From assembly GCA_001829875.1 (NCBI GenBank), contig MICN01000030.1, forward strand, positions 16,354-56,708: a stretch of 40,355 bases of DNA, read 5' to 3'. Origin of the DNA: Syntrophus sp. GWC2_56_31 (GTDB lineage Bacteria; Desulfobacterota; Syntrophia; Syntrophales; UBA5619). Made by a program: the position numbers and the translations under genes. Positions 17,795 through 26,486 of this stretch are shown piece by piece. Every line of letters starts with the position of its first letter. Position 1 is the stretch's first letter. The notes below the pieces were generated by a model. It saw only the letters and a program-made list of their open reading frames with translations. It was not told where the DNA came from and searched no databases.

Positions 17795-19873
17795 ATGTCA
17801 AAATATGAATCAAAATCCATAAGAAACCTGGCAGTCATCGGTCATGGGGGAACAGGGAAGACCACTCTCTGCGAATCTTTCCTCTATATCGCCGGTAAGA
17901 CCGAACGGCCCGGCCGGGTTGATGAGGGAACCTCCTCCATGGATTATGAACCAGAGGAACAGAGGCGGCATGTGTCGATCGGCGCCGCCACAAACAATAT
18001 CGAATGGGAAAAACACCGGATCAACATCATCGACACGCCGGGTGATTCCAATTTTGCTTTTGATACCAAAAGCTGCCTCAGGATCGTGGACGCGGCCGTC
18101 GTCCTGGTCGACGCCGTCGGAGGTGTTGAATTTCAGACGGAAAAGGTCTGGGAATACGCGGATGAATTCAAGCTGCCCCGCATGATCTTTGTCAGCCGGA
18201 TGGATCGGGAGCGGGCCGACTTCGACACTGCGTTGGCAAGCATCAAGACCCGCCTGGGCAAGAAAGTTACGATCGCCTCGCTTCCCATCGGCGCTGAAAG
18301 CGCTTTTTCCGGGGTGGTGGATCTGATCTCCATGAAGGCCTTCATTTTTGACGGAGAGAGGCGAGCGTCAAAAACGGTCGATATTCCGGGCAACATGGCC
18401 GCAGAGGTCAAGAAGTGTCGCGACATCCTCATCGAGGATATCGCCGAGACCGACGACGAACTGATGAACAACTATCTCGAGACCGGCGAACTCAGCTCCG
18501 AAGATCTTAGAGCGGGGCTCCGCAAAGCGATGGTTTCCGGGGCGATCACCCCCGTCCTCTGCGGGTCCGCCCTGAATCACATCGGCATGACATCCCTGCT
18601 CGACACGATCGTGCAATTCTTTCCCTCGCCCATCGATCGAGGCCCGATCATCGGGAAAAAACCGGTCACCGGGGAAGAGGAAATCCGACTTCCGGAGGAA
18701 TCGGCGCCTTTTTCAGCTTTGGTCTTCAAGACTATCGCGGATCCGTATGCCGGTCGGCTTACCCTTTTCCGCGTCTATTCGGGCACGCTCAGCTCCGACT
18801 CCGGCGTCTTCAACGCATCACGGAAAATCACCGAGCGGATCGGAAATATCTTTTACCTGGAAGGAAAAATCCAGAAGCCGGTCACACAGCTCATCCCGGG
18901 CGACATTGCGGCCATCGCCAAACTCAAGGAAACATCGACCGGAGATACGCTCTGCGCAGAGAAGTCCTCGATTGTCTATCCCAAGGTCGAACCTCCCCAT
19001 GCGATCATTTCCTTTGCCGTGGAACCCAAAACCCGCGGCGACGAAGACAAGCTCGTCTCCTCCATCCATCGCCTCACCGATGAGGACCCCACCCTCACCT
19101 TCCATCGGGATGACCAGACAAGGGAAATGATCCTCTCGGGTCTGGGCCAGGTTCATATCGAAGTGATCGTGGAAAAGATGAAACGGAAATTCGGACTCGA
19201 AGTGAACCTGAAAACCCCGAAAGTCCCTTATAAGGAGACGATCAAGGGAAAGACGACCATTCAGGGGCGATACAAGAAACAGTCCGGCGGTCGCGGGCAG
19301 TTTGGCGACACCTGGCTTGAGATAGAACCCCTCCCCCGCGGCAGCGGCTTCGAATTCGCCGATCGGATCGTGGGCGGCGTGGTTCCTCATCAATACCGAC
19401 CCGCCGTGGAGAAAGGCATTGTGGAGGCCATGGCGGAAGGCGTCCTTGCCGGTTATCCGGTCGTGGATATACGCGTGTCGCTTGTCGACGGTTCCTACCA
19501 CACGGTCGATTCCTCCGAAATGGCATTCAAAATCGCGGGTTCCCTCGGTTTCAAGAAGGGCGTCCTCGAATGCCAGCCCACCCTTCTGGAACCCATCGTC
19601 AACATGAATATCGAAATCCCGGACGAGTACATGGGCGATGTCATCGGCGACCTGAACAGCCGCCGAGGCAAGGTTCTGGGAATGGATTCCGCGGGTCATC
19701 ACCAGATCATCAAGGGGCAGGTCCCTCTTGCCGAGATCCTGAAATACGCCCCCGATCTCCGTTCGATGACGAGCGGTCGCGGGACATTCACCTACGAACA
19801 CTCCCATTACGAAGAGATCCCCGCCTACATCGCCGAAAAAATCATCGCCGAATCAAAGAAGGAAGAGGCGTAA
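17795..19873 (+). CDS. Elongation factor G-like translational GTPase
   Basis: This is a five-domain EF-G paralogue of 692 aa, of the kind often found beside a canonical fusA located elsewhere. G1 is GHGGTGKT at residues 16-23, G3 is DTPGD near residue 80. G4 reads SRMD where NKMD is usual, and the switch I region reads RRHVSI rather than RGITI. Domain II-V landmarks such as SGLGQVHIEVIVEKMKRKFG and GGRGQFGD are present. It may act in ribosome recycling or under stress; the canonical translocation role is unproven. The ribosome site AAAGGAG is strong. The mogA-like gene starts one base after its stop. Confidence 0.9.
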   Translation: MSKYESKSIRNLAVIGHGGTGKTTLCESFLYIAGKTERPGRVDEGTSSMDYEPEEQRRHVSIGAATNNIEWEKHRINIIDTPGDSNFAFDTKSCLRIVDAAVVLVDAVGGVEFQTEKVWEYADEFKLPRMIFVSRMDRERADFDTALASIKTRLGKKVTIASLPIGAESAFSGVVDLISMKAFIFDGERRASKTVDIPGNMAAEVKKCRDILIEDIAETDDELMNNYLETGELSSEDLRAGLRKAMVSGAITPVLCGSALNHIGMTSLLDTIVQFFPSPIDRGPIIGKKPVTGEEEIRLPEESAPFSALVFKTIADPYAGRLTLFRVYSGTLSSDSGVFNASRKITERIGNIFYLEGKIQKPVTQLIPGDIAAIAKLKETSTGDTLCAEKSSIVYPKVEPPHAIISFAVEPKTRGDEDKLVSSIHRLTDEDPTLTFHRDDQTREMILSGLGQVHIEVIVEKMKRKFGLEVNLKTPKVPYKETIKGKTTIQGRYKKQSGGRGQFGDTWLEIEPLPRGSGFEFADRIVGGVVPHQYRPAVEKGIVEAMAEGVLAGYPVVDIRVSLVDGSYHTVDSSEMAFKIAGSLGFKKGVLECQPTLLEPIVNMNIEIPDEYMGDVIGDLNSRRGKVLGMDSAGHHQIIKGQVPLAEILKYAPDLRSMTSGRGTFTYEHSHYEEIPAYIAEKIIAESKKEEA

Positions 19874-19874
19874 G

Positions 19875-20396
19875 ATGGGATTTAAGGCCGTCATCATCAC
19901 CGTAAGCGACAAGGGGTCACGCGGCGAGAGGGAGGACGGGAGCGGTCCGGAGATCGCCGGTTTGCTCCAGGCAATGGGAATGGAGATCATCGCCAGGCGA
20001 ATCATCCCCGACGAAAAGGAGATGATCCGCCCGGCTTTGATCGAATGGAGCGAAACAGACAAAGCCGACCTCATCGTGACGACGGGAGGCACCGGCGTGA
20101 GCCCCCGAGATGTCACCCCCGATGCCACCCGAGAGGTCATCGAGCGGGAGATTCCAGGGATGGCGGAGGCCATGCGGCGTCAGAGCATGCTCGTTACCCC
20201 GCATGCGATGATCTCGCGCGCGCTCGTCGGTATCCGGGGCCGGACACTGATCATCAACCTTCCCGGCAGCCCGAAAGGGGCGCGGGAAAATCTCAACGTC
20301 CTGCTGCCCGCCCTCGCACATGCGATCGAAAAGATAAAGGGCGACCAGAGCGAATGCGCCTCCCGGGGTGCAGCGGGGCACGCCGAGGTGAAATAA
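19875..20396 (+). CDS. MogA/MoaB-type molybdopterin biosynthesis protein
   Basis: MogA-type proteins adenylylate molybdopterin ahead of metal insertion; MoaB-type relatives have the same fold, and sequence alone does not separate them with certainty. The 173-aa product carries LIVTTGGTGVSPRDVTPDAT around residues 68-87 and the MPT-binding LPGSPKGARENL near residue 127. It starts one base after the EF-G-like stop and ends six bases before the BKACE gene, so it is within the run. The tungsten- or molybdenum-cofactor link to the downstream catabolic genes is not obvious. The last 20 residues are Ala/Gly-rich and less conserved in appearance. Confidence 0.88.
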   Translation: MGFKAVIITVSDKGSRGEREDGSGPEIAGLLQAMGMEIIARRIIPDEKEMIRPALIEWSETDKADLIVTTGGTGVSPRDVTPDATREVIEREIPGMAEAMRRQSMLVTPHAMISRALVGIRGRTLIINLPGSPKGARENLNVLLPALAHAIEKIKGDQSECASRGAAGHAEVK

Positions 20397-20402
20397 ATCC
20401 TT

Positions 20403-21251
20403 ATGAGCAATGACAAGATTATCCTCTCGGTTGCCACGACAGGCAGTTGGGCGCTCAAATCGCATAACCCTGCCCTGCCCATCACCCCTGGGGAGATTGC
20501 CCGGGCGGCGGTGGAGAGCTGGCGCGAAGGTGCCTCCGTTGTCCATGTCCATGTCCGGGATGATGCGGGAGCGATGAGTTGCGACCTGGCGAGATTCAGG
20601 CGGGTGAAGGAACTGATTCGCGCCCAGGGGTGCGATGCAATCATCAATTTCAGCACCAGCGGCGGGGCCGGTCGCGTGAACGAGGATGAGCGTTTCAACA
20701 GCCTGGCCGCCGGACCGGAACTGGCATCGCTCGATGCCGGCTCGATAAACTTTAACGAGCGCGTCTTTTTGAATTCACCGGATTTTCTTGAGGAACTGGC
20801 CAGACGTATGCTGGAGGCCCATGTTAAACCGGAAATCGAGGCCTTCGACAGCGGCATGATCGGCAACGCCATGACGCTCATAGAGAAGGGATTGATCAAA
20901 ACGCCCCTCTGGTGGCAGTTCGTCCTCGGTGTGAAGGGGGGCGCCGCGGCCACGGTACGTTCGCTGGTTCATCTGGTGGAGAGCTTGCCCGCAGGTTCGC
21001 TGTGGTCCGTCTGTGCCGTAGGGTGGCGTCAGCTGCCTCTGAACGTGCAGGCGATCGTGATGGGCGGGCACGCCCGTACCGGTCTGGAGGATAACCTGTA
21101 CTACAGACGGGGCGAATTGGCCCAAAGCAACGCTCAATTGGTGGCCCGTCTTGCCCGGATTGCGCGTGAGTGCGGCCGCGAACCGGCCACCCCCAACGAG
21201 GCCCGGGAGATCCTTGGACTGACCGGGACAGGAGGATCACTATCTCCATGA
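20403..21251 (+). CDS. Beta-keto acid cleavage enzyme (BKACE, DUF849 family)
   Basis: BKACE enzymes use acetyl-CoA to cleave a beta-keto acid, giving acetoacetate and a new acyl-CoA. The founder, Kce, acts on 3-keto-5-aminohexanoate in lysine fermentation; relatives act on dehydrocarnitine and other beta-keto acids. The 282-aa product is a TIM-barrel-sized protein with the zinc ligands HVHVRDD (His 48 and 50) and GLEDN (Glu 229), which agree with the Kce arrangement. Its stop overlaps the next gene's ATG (ATGA). The neighbouring dehydrogenase would make the keto substrate. Which keto acid is used cannot be told from this sequence. Confidence 0.9.
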   Translation: MSNDKIILSVATTGSWALKSHNPALPITPGEIARAAVESWREGASVVHVHVRDDAGAMSCDLARFRRVKELIRAQGCDAIINFSTSGGAGRVNEDERFNSLAAGPELASLDAGSINFNERVFLNSPDFLEELARRMLEAHVKPEIEAFDSGMIGNAMTLIEKGLIKTPLWWQFVLGVKGGAAATVRSLVHLVESLPAGSLWSVCAVGWRQLPLNVQAIVMGGHARTGLEDNLYYRRGELAQSNAQLVARLARIARECGREPATPNEAREILGLTGTGGSLSP

Positions 21252-22195
21252 CAGAAATACGCAATGTAACCATCATCGGAGCGGGTACCATGGGCCATTC
21301 GCTTGCCCAGGTCTTTGCCCAGGAAGGGTGCAGCGTCTGGCTGACCGATCTCCGGGAAGAAATCCTTTCAAACGCAAAAAAGCTCATCGCCTCAAATCTC
21401 CGTACCCTGATAGAGATGAAGCTGCTGAAAAAGAGCCGGCTCGCCCAGACGCTGAACCGGATTAAAACAACCACGACGATCGAAGAGGCTTGCAGGAATG
21501 CGGACCTTGTCATCGAGGCGATCATCGAGGATGTTGCGGCAAAAAAAGAGCTGTTCGGGCGGTTGGATCGCATCGCTCCGCCGCAAGCCATTCTGGCCAG
21601 CAACACTTCCTACCTGGATATTTTTAAATTCGTGGAGACCAGGAGACCGGACAAGGTGCTCATCACCCACTGGTTTGCCCCGCCGCATATCGTTCCCCTA
21701 GTCGAGATCGTTCGCGGTCCCGAGACTTCGCAGGAGACCGTCGATCGGGTGACGGTTCTGATGACCAAAATGGGGAAGACGCCGCTTGTGATTTCCAAGT
21801 TCCTACCGGGCTTCATCGCCAACCGGCTTCAGAGCGCCCTAAACAATGAGGTGCTCCACCTCCTGGATAACGGATATGTCACCCCCGAGCAGATCGATGC
21901 GGCGACCAAGGCAAGTTTTGGTTTGCGAATGCCCATCCTGGGCCTGACGAAAAGGATGGATTACACCGGCCTCGACCTCACCCAGAAAATTATCGCTAAC
22001 GCGGCGTACGAAGCGCCGCCGCGGCGGACCCGATCCGTGACGGTCGACCGGCTGGTTTCCGAGGGAAAGCTCGGGGTCAAAACCGGGAGCGGATACCATC
22101 AGTACGGTGGCCGTTCCACCGAAGAGATCATGAAGGAACGGGATATCAAGCTGATCAAACTGCGTGAATTTCTCAAGGGGATTGGAGAACTGTAA
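21248..22195 (+). CDS. 3-hydroxyacyl-CoA dehydrogenase family protein
   Basis: The family oxidises a 3-hydroxy group to a keto group with NAD; members include 3-hydroxybutyryl-CoA, L-carnitine and L-gulonate dehydrogenases. ATG 21248 (MTEIRNVTIIGAGTMG) overlaps the BKACE stop and puts the Rossmann GAGTMG at residues 10-15; the track ORF adds 26 spurious residues. SNTSYLDIF and THWFAPPHIVPLVEIVRG contain the conserved Asn/Ser and the His-region of the active site, and LPGFIANRLQSAL begins the helical C-terminal domain. At 315 aa it is slightly longer than 3-hydroxybutyryl-CoA dehydrogenases. Coupling to BKACE suggests a free 3-hydroxy acid as substrate, but CoA thioesters remain possible. Confidence 0.88.
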   Translation: MTEIRNVTIIGAGTMGHSLAQVFAQEGCSVWLTDLREEILSNAKKLIASNLRTLIEMKLLKKSRLAQTLNRIKTTTTIEEACRNADLVIEAIIEDVAAKKELFGRLDRIAPPQAILASNTSYLDIFKFVETRRPDKVLITHWFAPPHIVPLVEIVRGPETSQETVDRVTVLMTKMGKTPLVISKFLPGFIANRLQSALNNEVLHLLDNGYVTPEQIDAATKASFGLRMPILGLTKRMDYTGLDLTQKIIANAAYEAPPRRTRSVTVDRLVSEGKLGVKTGSGYHQYGGRSTEEIMKERDIKLIKLREFLKGIGEL

Positions 22196-22212
22196 AGAGA
22201 GGACGTGGAATA

Positions 22213-23343
22213 TTGAGTCGAGAATGGAGATTGATGCAGGGTAACCAGGCGATGTCGGAAGGCGCCATTTATGCCGGGGCGAAATTCTTTGCCGGCTATC
22301 CGATAACACCCTCTTCTGAAATCGCCGAGGAATGTTCCAAGGTCATGCTCAAAATCGGCGGCATCTACATGCAGATGGAAGACGAAATAGCCAGTATTGC
22401 AGCGGTGATCGGGGCTTCGCTGGCCGGGGCCAAGGCATTCACCGCGACGAGCGGCCCCGGTTTTTCACTGATGCAGGAGAACCTCGGACTTGCGGTCATG
22501 GGAGAAGTCCCCTGCGTGGTGATCGATGTCCAGCGGCGGGGACCGAGCACCGGCCTGTCGACAAAACCGGCGCAGGGCGACGTCATGCAGCTTCGATGGG
22601 GCCGTCACGGCGATCAGGCGGTGATCGCCCTTTGCCCCGCGACGGTGGCCGAATGTTTTTTCATGACGGTCAAGGCATTTAATTTTGCGGAAAAATTCCG
22701 TGTCCCCGTGATCGTGGCGCCCGATGAAATTATCGGCCATATGCGCGAGAATTTTTCCCCCCCCGCTCCGGGCGAGGTGGAGGTGGTCGACAGGAAAACC
22801 CCTTCCGGCCCCCCGCGAGAGTACTTGCCATTTACAGCCGACCCGGACGGTGTGGCGCCTCTGGCATCTTACGGGAGCGACTACGTATTCCATGTGTCGA
22901 GCTCGATGCATGGTCCCGACGGGTGCAGCAACAACGATCCCGACAACGCCGCCTGGCGGGTGGCCCAACTGCACAGGAAGATCGAGATGCACAGGGACGA
23001 GATTGTCATCTGCAAAACCTTTTCCACGGAGGATGCGGACATCCTGTTGATCGCCTATGGTGCAACCACGCGTGCCAGCCGCGCCGCGGCATTGGAGCTC
23101 CGGAAGCGAGGGGTCGGAGCCGGCGTCCTGCAACTGATCACACTCTGGCCTTTTGCCGACAAGGAAGTGGCAATGCTGGGCGCCCGGGCAAAGGCGGTAA
23201 TCGTGCCGGAGATGAATTATGGCGGTCAGATCGCCGGCGAGGTACAGAAGGTCCTCGGAAGCGGGGCGGATATCAGAAGGGTCAATAGCTACAATGGTGA
23301 GATCATCACACCGCAGGACATTTTGCAGGTCATGAAAATGTAA
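22213..23343 (+). CDS. 2-oxoacid:ferredoxin oxidoreductase, alpha subunit
   Basis: The alpha subunit of a pyruvate/2-ketoglutarate/branched-chain-type oxidoreductase, which decarboxylates a 2-oxoacid to acyl-CoA and reduces ferredoxin. FFAGYPITPSSEIAEE near residue 27 is the family N-terminal motif, and EDEIASIAAVIGASLAGAKAFTATSGPGFSLM follows as in KorA/VorB. The 376-aa size fits VorB/KorA subunits. The start is a TTG (22213) with GAGG upstream; ATG 22234 (MQGNQAM) is an alternative. The stop codon TAA overlaps the first two bases of repeat copy 2, which separates this gene from the beta subunit. Substrate cannot be assigned. Confidence 0.93.
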   Translation: MSREWRLMQGNQAMSEGAIYAGAKFFAGYPITPSSEIAEECSKVMLKIGGIYMQMEDEIASIAAVIGASLAGAKAFTATSGPGFSLMQENLGLAVMGEVPCVVIDVQRRGPSTGLSTKPAQGDVMQLRWGRHGDQAVIALCPATVAECFFMTVKAFNFAEKFRVPVIVAPDEIIGHMRENFSPPAPGEVEVVDRKTPSGPPREYLPFTADPDGVAPLASYGSDYVFHVSSSMHGPDGCSNNDPDNAAWRVAQLHRKIEMHRDEIVICKTFSTEDADILLIAYGATTRASRAAALELRKRGVGAGVLQLITLWPFADKEVAMLGARAKAVIVPEMNYGGQIAGEVQKVLGSGADIRRVNSYNGEIITPQDILQVMKM

Positions 23344-23464
23344 GGCTTCGTAAAAAGGCCGCAGGCAAGGCGCGCGAATCCTTAGGAATGAGGCGTACTG
23401 TTGCGTACGCCGCAATGACGAATGATGAAGCGCAACGTGGCATCCGGACTTTTTACGTAGCCGT
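23342..23464. repeat. 123-bp palindromic dispersed repeat, copy 2 (within the oxidoreductase operon)
   Basis: A full copy between the alpha and beta subunit genes, in the same orientation as the others. The left terminal base and its neighbour form part of the alpha-subunit stop codon. The central GGCGTAC/GTACGCC stem is intact, with loop TGTTGC. It is the most diverged full copy, including a change in the right end (ACGTAGCC instead of ACGAAGCC), by my count about 10 differences from copy 1. It would sit inside the polycistronic mRNA as a large hairpin. Confidence 0.93.
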
Positions 23465-23485
23465 TGGGTTGAGAGGGGGAAATAC

Positions 23486-24319
23486 GTGGCACACGCTACA
23501 GGCACAAAATATCTGAAAGACGGGGTCTTGCCGCACATGTGGTGCTCGGGTTGCGGGATCGGCGTCATGCTGGGCGCCATGCTGCGGGCATTCGAGGAAC
23601 TGGATTACAAGAGATCCGATACAGTCGTCGTGACGGGGATCGGCTGCACGGGGAAGGCCGACGATTATCTCGTCACCAACGCCCTGCACACCACGCACGG
23701 CCGAGCCCTGCCGTACGCCACGGGGATCAAGGCCTTCAATCCGAGCCTGCACGTGGTGGTTTTGATGGGTGACGGCGACAGCGTGACGATCGGCGGGAAC
23801 CACTTTATCCATGCGGCCCGACGGAATATCGATCTGACGGCGATTGTCATCAACAACTTCAACTACGGCATGACGGGCGGTCAGGTTTCCGGCACCACGC
23901 CGGGGGGACGGTTCACCAGCACCACCTCCTGGGGAAATCCGGAACGCGATTTCGATATCTGCGCCCTGGCCGAGGTCGCCGGCGCCAATTATGTCGCCAG
24001 AGAGACGCCATACCACGGCTGGGAATTGAAGGAGCACATCAAGGAAGCCCTAAACAAGAGGGGGTTTTCGCTCGTCGAGGTCTTCAGTCCCTGCCCCACC
24101 CATTTCGGCAAGAACAACGAAATGAAGCAGACCAGGGAAATGCTCGACTGGTTCAAGATGAGAGGATTGCCCGCCGATCGTTACAGAAAACTGGATGATG
24201 AGGAAAAGAAAAACCATTTTGCCATCGGAAAGCTTGTCGATCGGGATAACCCGGACTTCACCACCCGTTATGAAGAGATCAGAGAAAAGGCGATCAGAGG
24301 TTCAAAGGAACAGGCATGA
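23486..24319 (+). CDS. 2-oxoacid:ferredoxin oxidoreductase, beta (thiamine diphosphate) subunit
   Basis: The beta subunit binds thiamine diphosphate and one [4Fe-4S] cluster. MGDGDSVTIGGNHF near residue 94 is the diphosphate/Mg motif. Cluster ligands are visible as WCSGCG (Cys 20 and 23), GIGCTGK (Cys 54) and SPCPTHF (Cys 203). The 277-aa length is typical. The start is GTG 23486 with GAGAGGGGG just upstream, 21 bases after the end of repeat copy 2. The stop overlaps the gamma subunit's ATG (ATGA). The alpha, beta and gamma subunits together lack a separate ferredoxin-like delta subunit; the next gene supplies such a domain. Confidence 0.95.
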   Translation: MAHATGTKYLKDGVLPHMWCSGCGIGVMLGAMLRAFEELDYKRSDTVVVTGIGCTGKADDYLVTNALHTTHGRALPYATGIKAFNPSLHVVVLMGDGDSVTIGGNHFIHAARRNIDLTAIVINNFNYGMTGGQVSGTTPGGRFTSTTSWGNPERDFDICALAEVAGANYVARETPYHGWELKEHIKEALNKRGFSLVEVFSPCPTHFGKNNEMKQTREMLDWFKMRGLPADRYRKLDDEEKKNHFAIGKLVDRDNPDFTTRYEEIREKAIRGSKEQA

Positions 24320-24882
24320 AGATAAAAAATAACGAAAAACGATACGAAGTCATCCTGGCCGGATCGGGGGGTCAGGGGCTTGTACTTTCCGGCATCATGC
24401 TGGGCGAGGCGGCGGTGCTGGAAGGCAGGGTGGTCGTCCAGACGCAATCATACGGAATAGCCAGCCGCGGGGGCTTGTCCCTGGCCGAAGTGATCATCGA
24501 TCGGGAGGAGATTGTCTATCAGCAGGTGCAGACGCCGGACATCATCCTGACGCTGACCGAAGAGGCCCTGGAAAAGTTCGCCCCTTATGCGGACAAAGGG
24601 ATCGCGATTTTTTACGATACGACACTCGCGAAGGTCCGAACCGGGGAGTATTTGACCGGTTATCCCTTCACGCAGATCGCCAGCGACCTGGGGAATGTCG
24701 GTTCCGTCAACATCCTTTCGCTGGGGGCGATGATTACTGCGCTCCCGATGGTAAAGACTGAAAGCCTGGCCCAGGTGATCCGGAAACGCTTCCGGGGACA
24801 GGCCCAGGAGATGAATCTAGCGATGCTGCAGGCGGGCGCGGACCTGATCAGAAAGGGAGAGAGAACGTGGGAACCATCTTGA
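24316..24882 (+). CDS. 2-oxoacid:ferredoxin oxidoreductase, gamma subunit
   Basis: The gamma subunit completes the catalytic core and helps bind CoA. The 188-aa protein begins MKIKNNEKRYEVILAGSGGQGLVLSG, with the glycine-rich GSGGQGL signature, and has QTQSYGIASRGGLSLAEV near residue 43, diagnostic for KorC/VorC-type subunits. It overlaps the beta subunit by four bases and the next gene by 16 bases, which argues for translational coupling of all three. No unusual features were seen. Confidence 0.94.
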   Translation: MKIKNNEKRYEVILAGSGGQGLVLSGIMLGEAAVLEGRVVVQTQSYGIASRGGLSLAEVIIDREEIVYQQVQTPDIILTLTEEALEKFAPYADKGIAIFYDTTLAKVRTGEYLTGYPFTQIASDLGNVGSVNILSLGAMITALPMVKTESLAQVIRKRFRGQAQEMNLAMLQAGADLIRKGERTWEPS

Positions 24883-26471
24883 AGGGGAAGAAATCGACGG
24901 CCCCTTGCCGGGAGGCCTGCCCGGCGGGGATCGATGTCCCCCGTTATATCCGGCATATCAGAGCGGGACAATTTACCGAGGCGCTTGAGGTGATCCGGGA
25001 GCGTATCCCGTTCCCCTTTGTCTGCGGCTACGCCTGCGTCCACCCCTGCGAGACGAAATGCGCGAGGCTTCAGTTCGATGAAGCGGTTGCCATCCGGATG
25101 CTCAAAAAAGTGGCTGCAGAGAAAGGCGCGCAGAAACCGGCGCGGATCGCCAAACGGCCGCCCAGCGGAAAAAAGGTGGCCGTTATCGGTTCCGGCCCAT
25201 GCGGGCTGACCGCCGCCTACTACCTGGCCGGTCAGGGACACCGGGTAACCGTTTATGAAGCGCTTCCCCTCCCGGGAGGGTTGCTGCGCTACGGTATCCC
25301 GGAGTATCGCCTGCCCGTGAAGATCGTGGATCGGGAGATCGAATCAATCCGTGCAAACGGAGTCGAGATCATCACGGGAGCGCCCATCGCGTCGGCGGCT
25401 TCCCTTCGGGAGAAGGGTTTTGATGCGGTCTTCGTGGCGACAGGCGCGTGGAAATCGGTGAAGATGGGGATACCCGGCGAGGATTCGCCTGGCGTGATCG
25501 ACGGCCTCGCTTTCCTCCGTCAGGTGAACGAAGGCAACGCGCCGGCGATCGGGCGGAGGGCGGTTGTTGTGGGGGGGGGCAATACGGCGATCGACGCCTC
25601 ACGTGCATCGGTCCGCCTCGGGGCCGAGGTCGTACAGCTCTATCGACGGACCCGCAAGGAAATGCCGGCCGGCGACGAAGAGATTGTCGAGGCCATCGAG
25701 GAAGGTATCAGCATCGACTATCTGGCGGCGCCGGTGAGGATCGAAAAAGGCCGGGTGACCTGCACCCGGATGCGGCTCGACAAGCCCGATGCGACCGGCC
25801 GTCGGGCGCCGGTTCCCGTTGCCGGCAGCGAGTTCAGCCTGCCGTTCGATACACTGATCATGGCGATCGGTCAGTCGGCGGATGCCGGGTCGCTCCATCT
25901 TGAAGAGGAAAATAACGGGGCGGTTCGGGTGGATCGGGGCAATCTCGCCACGTCACAGAGGGGAATCTTCGCCGGTGGCGATGCGGTCAGCGGACCTTCG
26001 ACAATCATCGAGGCCATCGCCCAGGGAAGACTGGCCTGCGTTTCCATCGACCGTTTTTTGGGGGGAACGGGGAATCTCGCGGAGGCTCTGTCTGAAGAGT
26101 CGACGCTGGCCCTCCCCGATACGGCGCCGCGAGGCACGGAGCGACCGGTGACCAAGAAAATCCCCAAGAAACGGCGATCCGGCACATTCGATCCTGTGGA
26201 GCTGTCATATACGAAAAAAGCCGCCATGGCGGAAGCCGAACGCTGTCTCTCTTGCGACCTCTGCGACTTCGACGTGTTAATCAATGGTCTTATCTGCAAA
26301 GACTGTGGCTACTGCCGGGAGGTGTGCAGCCTCGGCATTTTCGAACAGTCGGCGGATTTCAATCCCAGCGGCTATAAACCGGCCATCGCGGTACACACCG
26401 ATCAATGCATCGGTTGTCTGCGCTGTCTTTATATCTGCCCGGATTTTGCCATTACGATTCAAGAGCGATAA
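24867..26471 (+). CDS. GltD-like FAD/NAD(P) oxidoreductase fused to a 2[4Fe-4S] ferredoxin domain
   Basis: The N-terminal part (about residues 10-90) resembles the Fe-S domain of glutamate synthase small subunit, with CREACPAGIDVPRYI and CGYACVHPCETKC. Then come two dinucleotide-binding folds: VAVIGSGPCGLTAAYYLA (FAD) and VVVGGGNTAIDASR (NAD(P)), plus GIFAGGDAVSGPSTI. The C-terminal about 65 residues hold CLSCDLC, CKDCGYCREVC and CIGCLRCLYICP, a bacterial-type two-cluster ferredoxin. No GltB partner is nearby, so glutamate synthesis is unlikely. I infer that it passes electrons between the adjacent 2-oxoacid oxidoreductase and NAD(P). The start is GTG 24867, overlapping the gamma subunit by 16 bases. 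The product is 534 aa. Confidence 0.88.
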   Translation: MGTILKGKKSTAPCREACPAGIDVPRYIRHIRAGQFTEALEVIRERIPFPFVCGYACVHPCETKCARLQFDEAVAIRMLKKVAAEKGAQKPARIAKRPPSGKKVAVIGSGPCGLTAAYYLAGQGHRVTVYEALPLPGGLLRYGIPEYRLPVKIVDREIESIRANGVEIITGAPIASAASLREKGFDAVFVATGAWKSVKMGIPGEDSPGVIDGLAFLRQVNEGNAPAIGRRAVVVGGGNTAIDASRASVRLGAEVVQLYRRTRKEMPAGDEEIVEAIEEGISIDYLAAPVRIEKGRVTCTRMRLDKPDATGRRAPVPVAGSEFSLPFDTLIMAIGQSADAGSLHLEEENNGAVRVDRGNLATSQRGIFAGGDAVSGPSTIIEAIAQGRLACVSIDRFLGGTGNLAEALSEESTLALPDTAPRGTERPVTKKIPKKRRSGTFDPVELSYTKKAAMAEAERCLSCDLCDFDVLINGLICKDCGYCREVCSLGIFEQSADFNPSGYKPAIAVHTDQCIGCLRCLYICPDFAITIQER

Positions 26472-26486
26472 AACAGGAGAGAGAAA

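Noticed and set aside
24867-26471. Calling this gene glutamate synthase small subunit (gltD)
   Set aside because: No gltB is adjacent and the C-terminal ferredoxin domain and neighbours point to electron transfer for the 2-oxoacid oxidoreductase.
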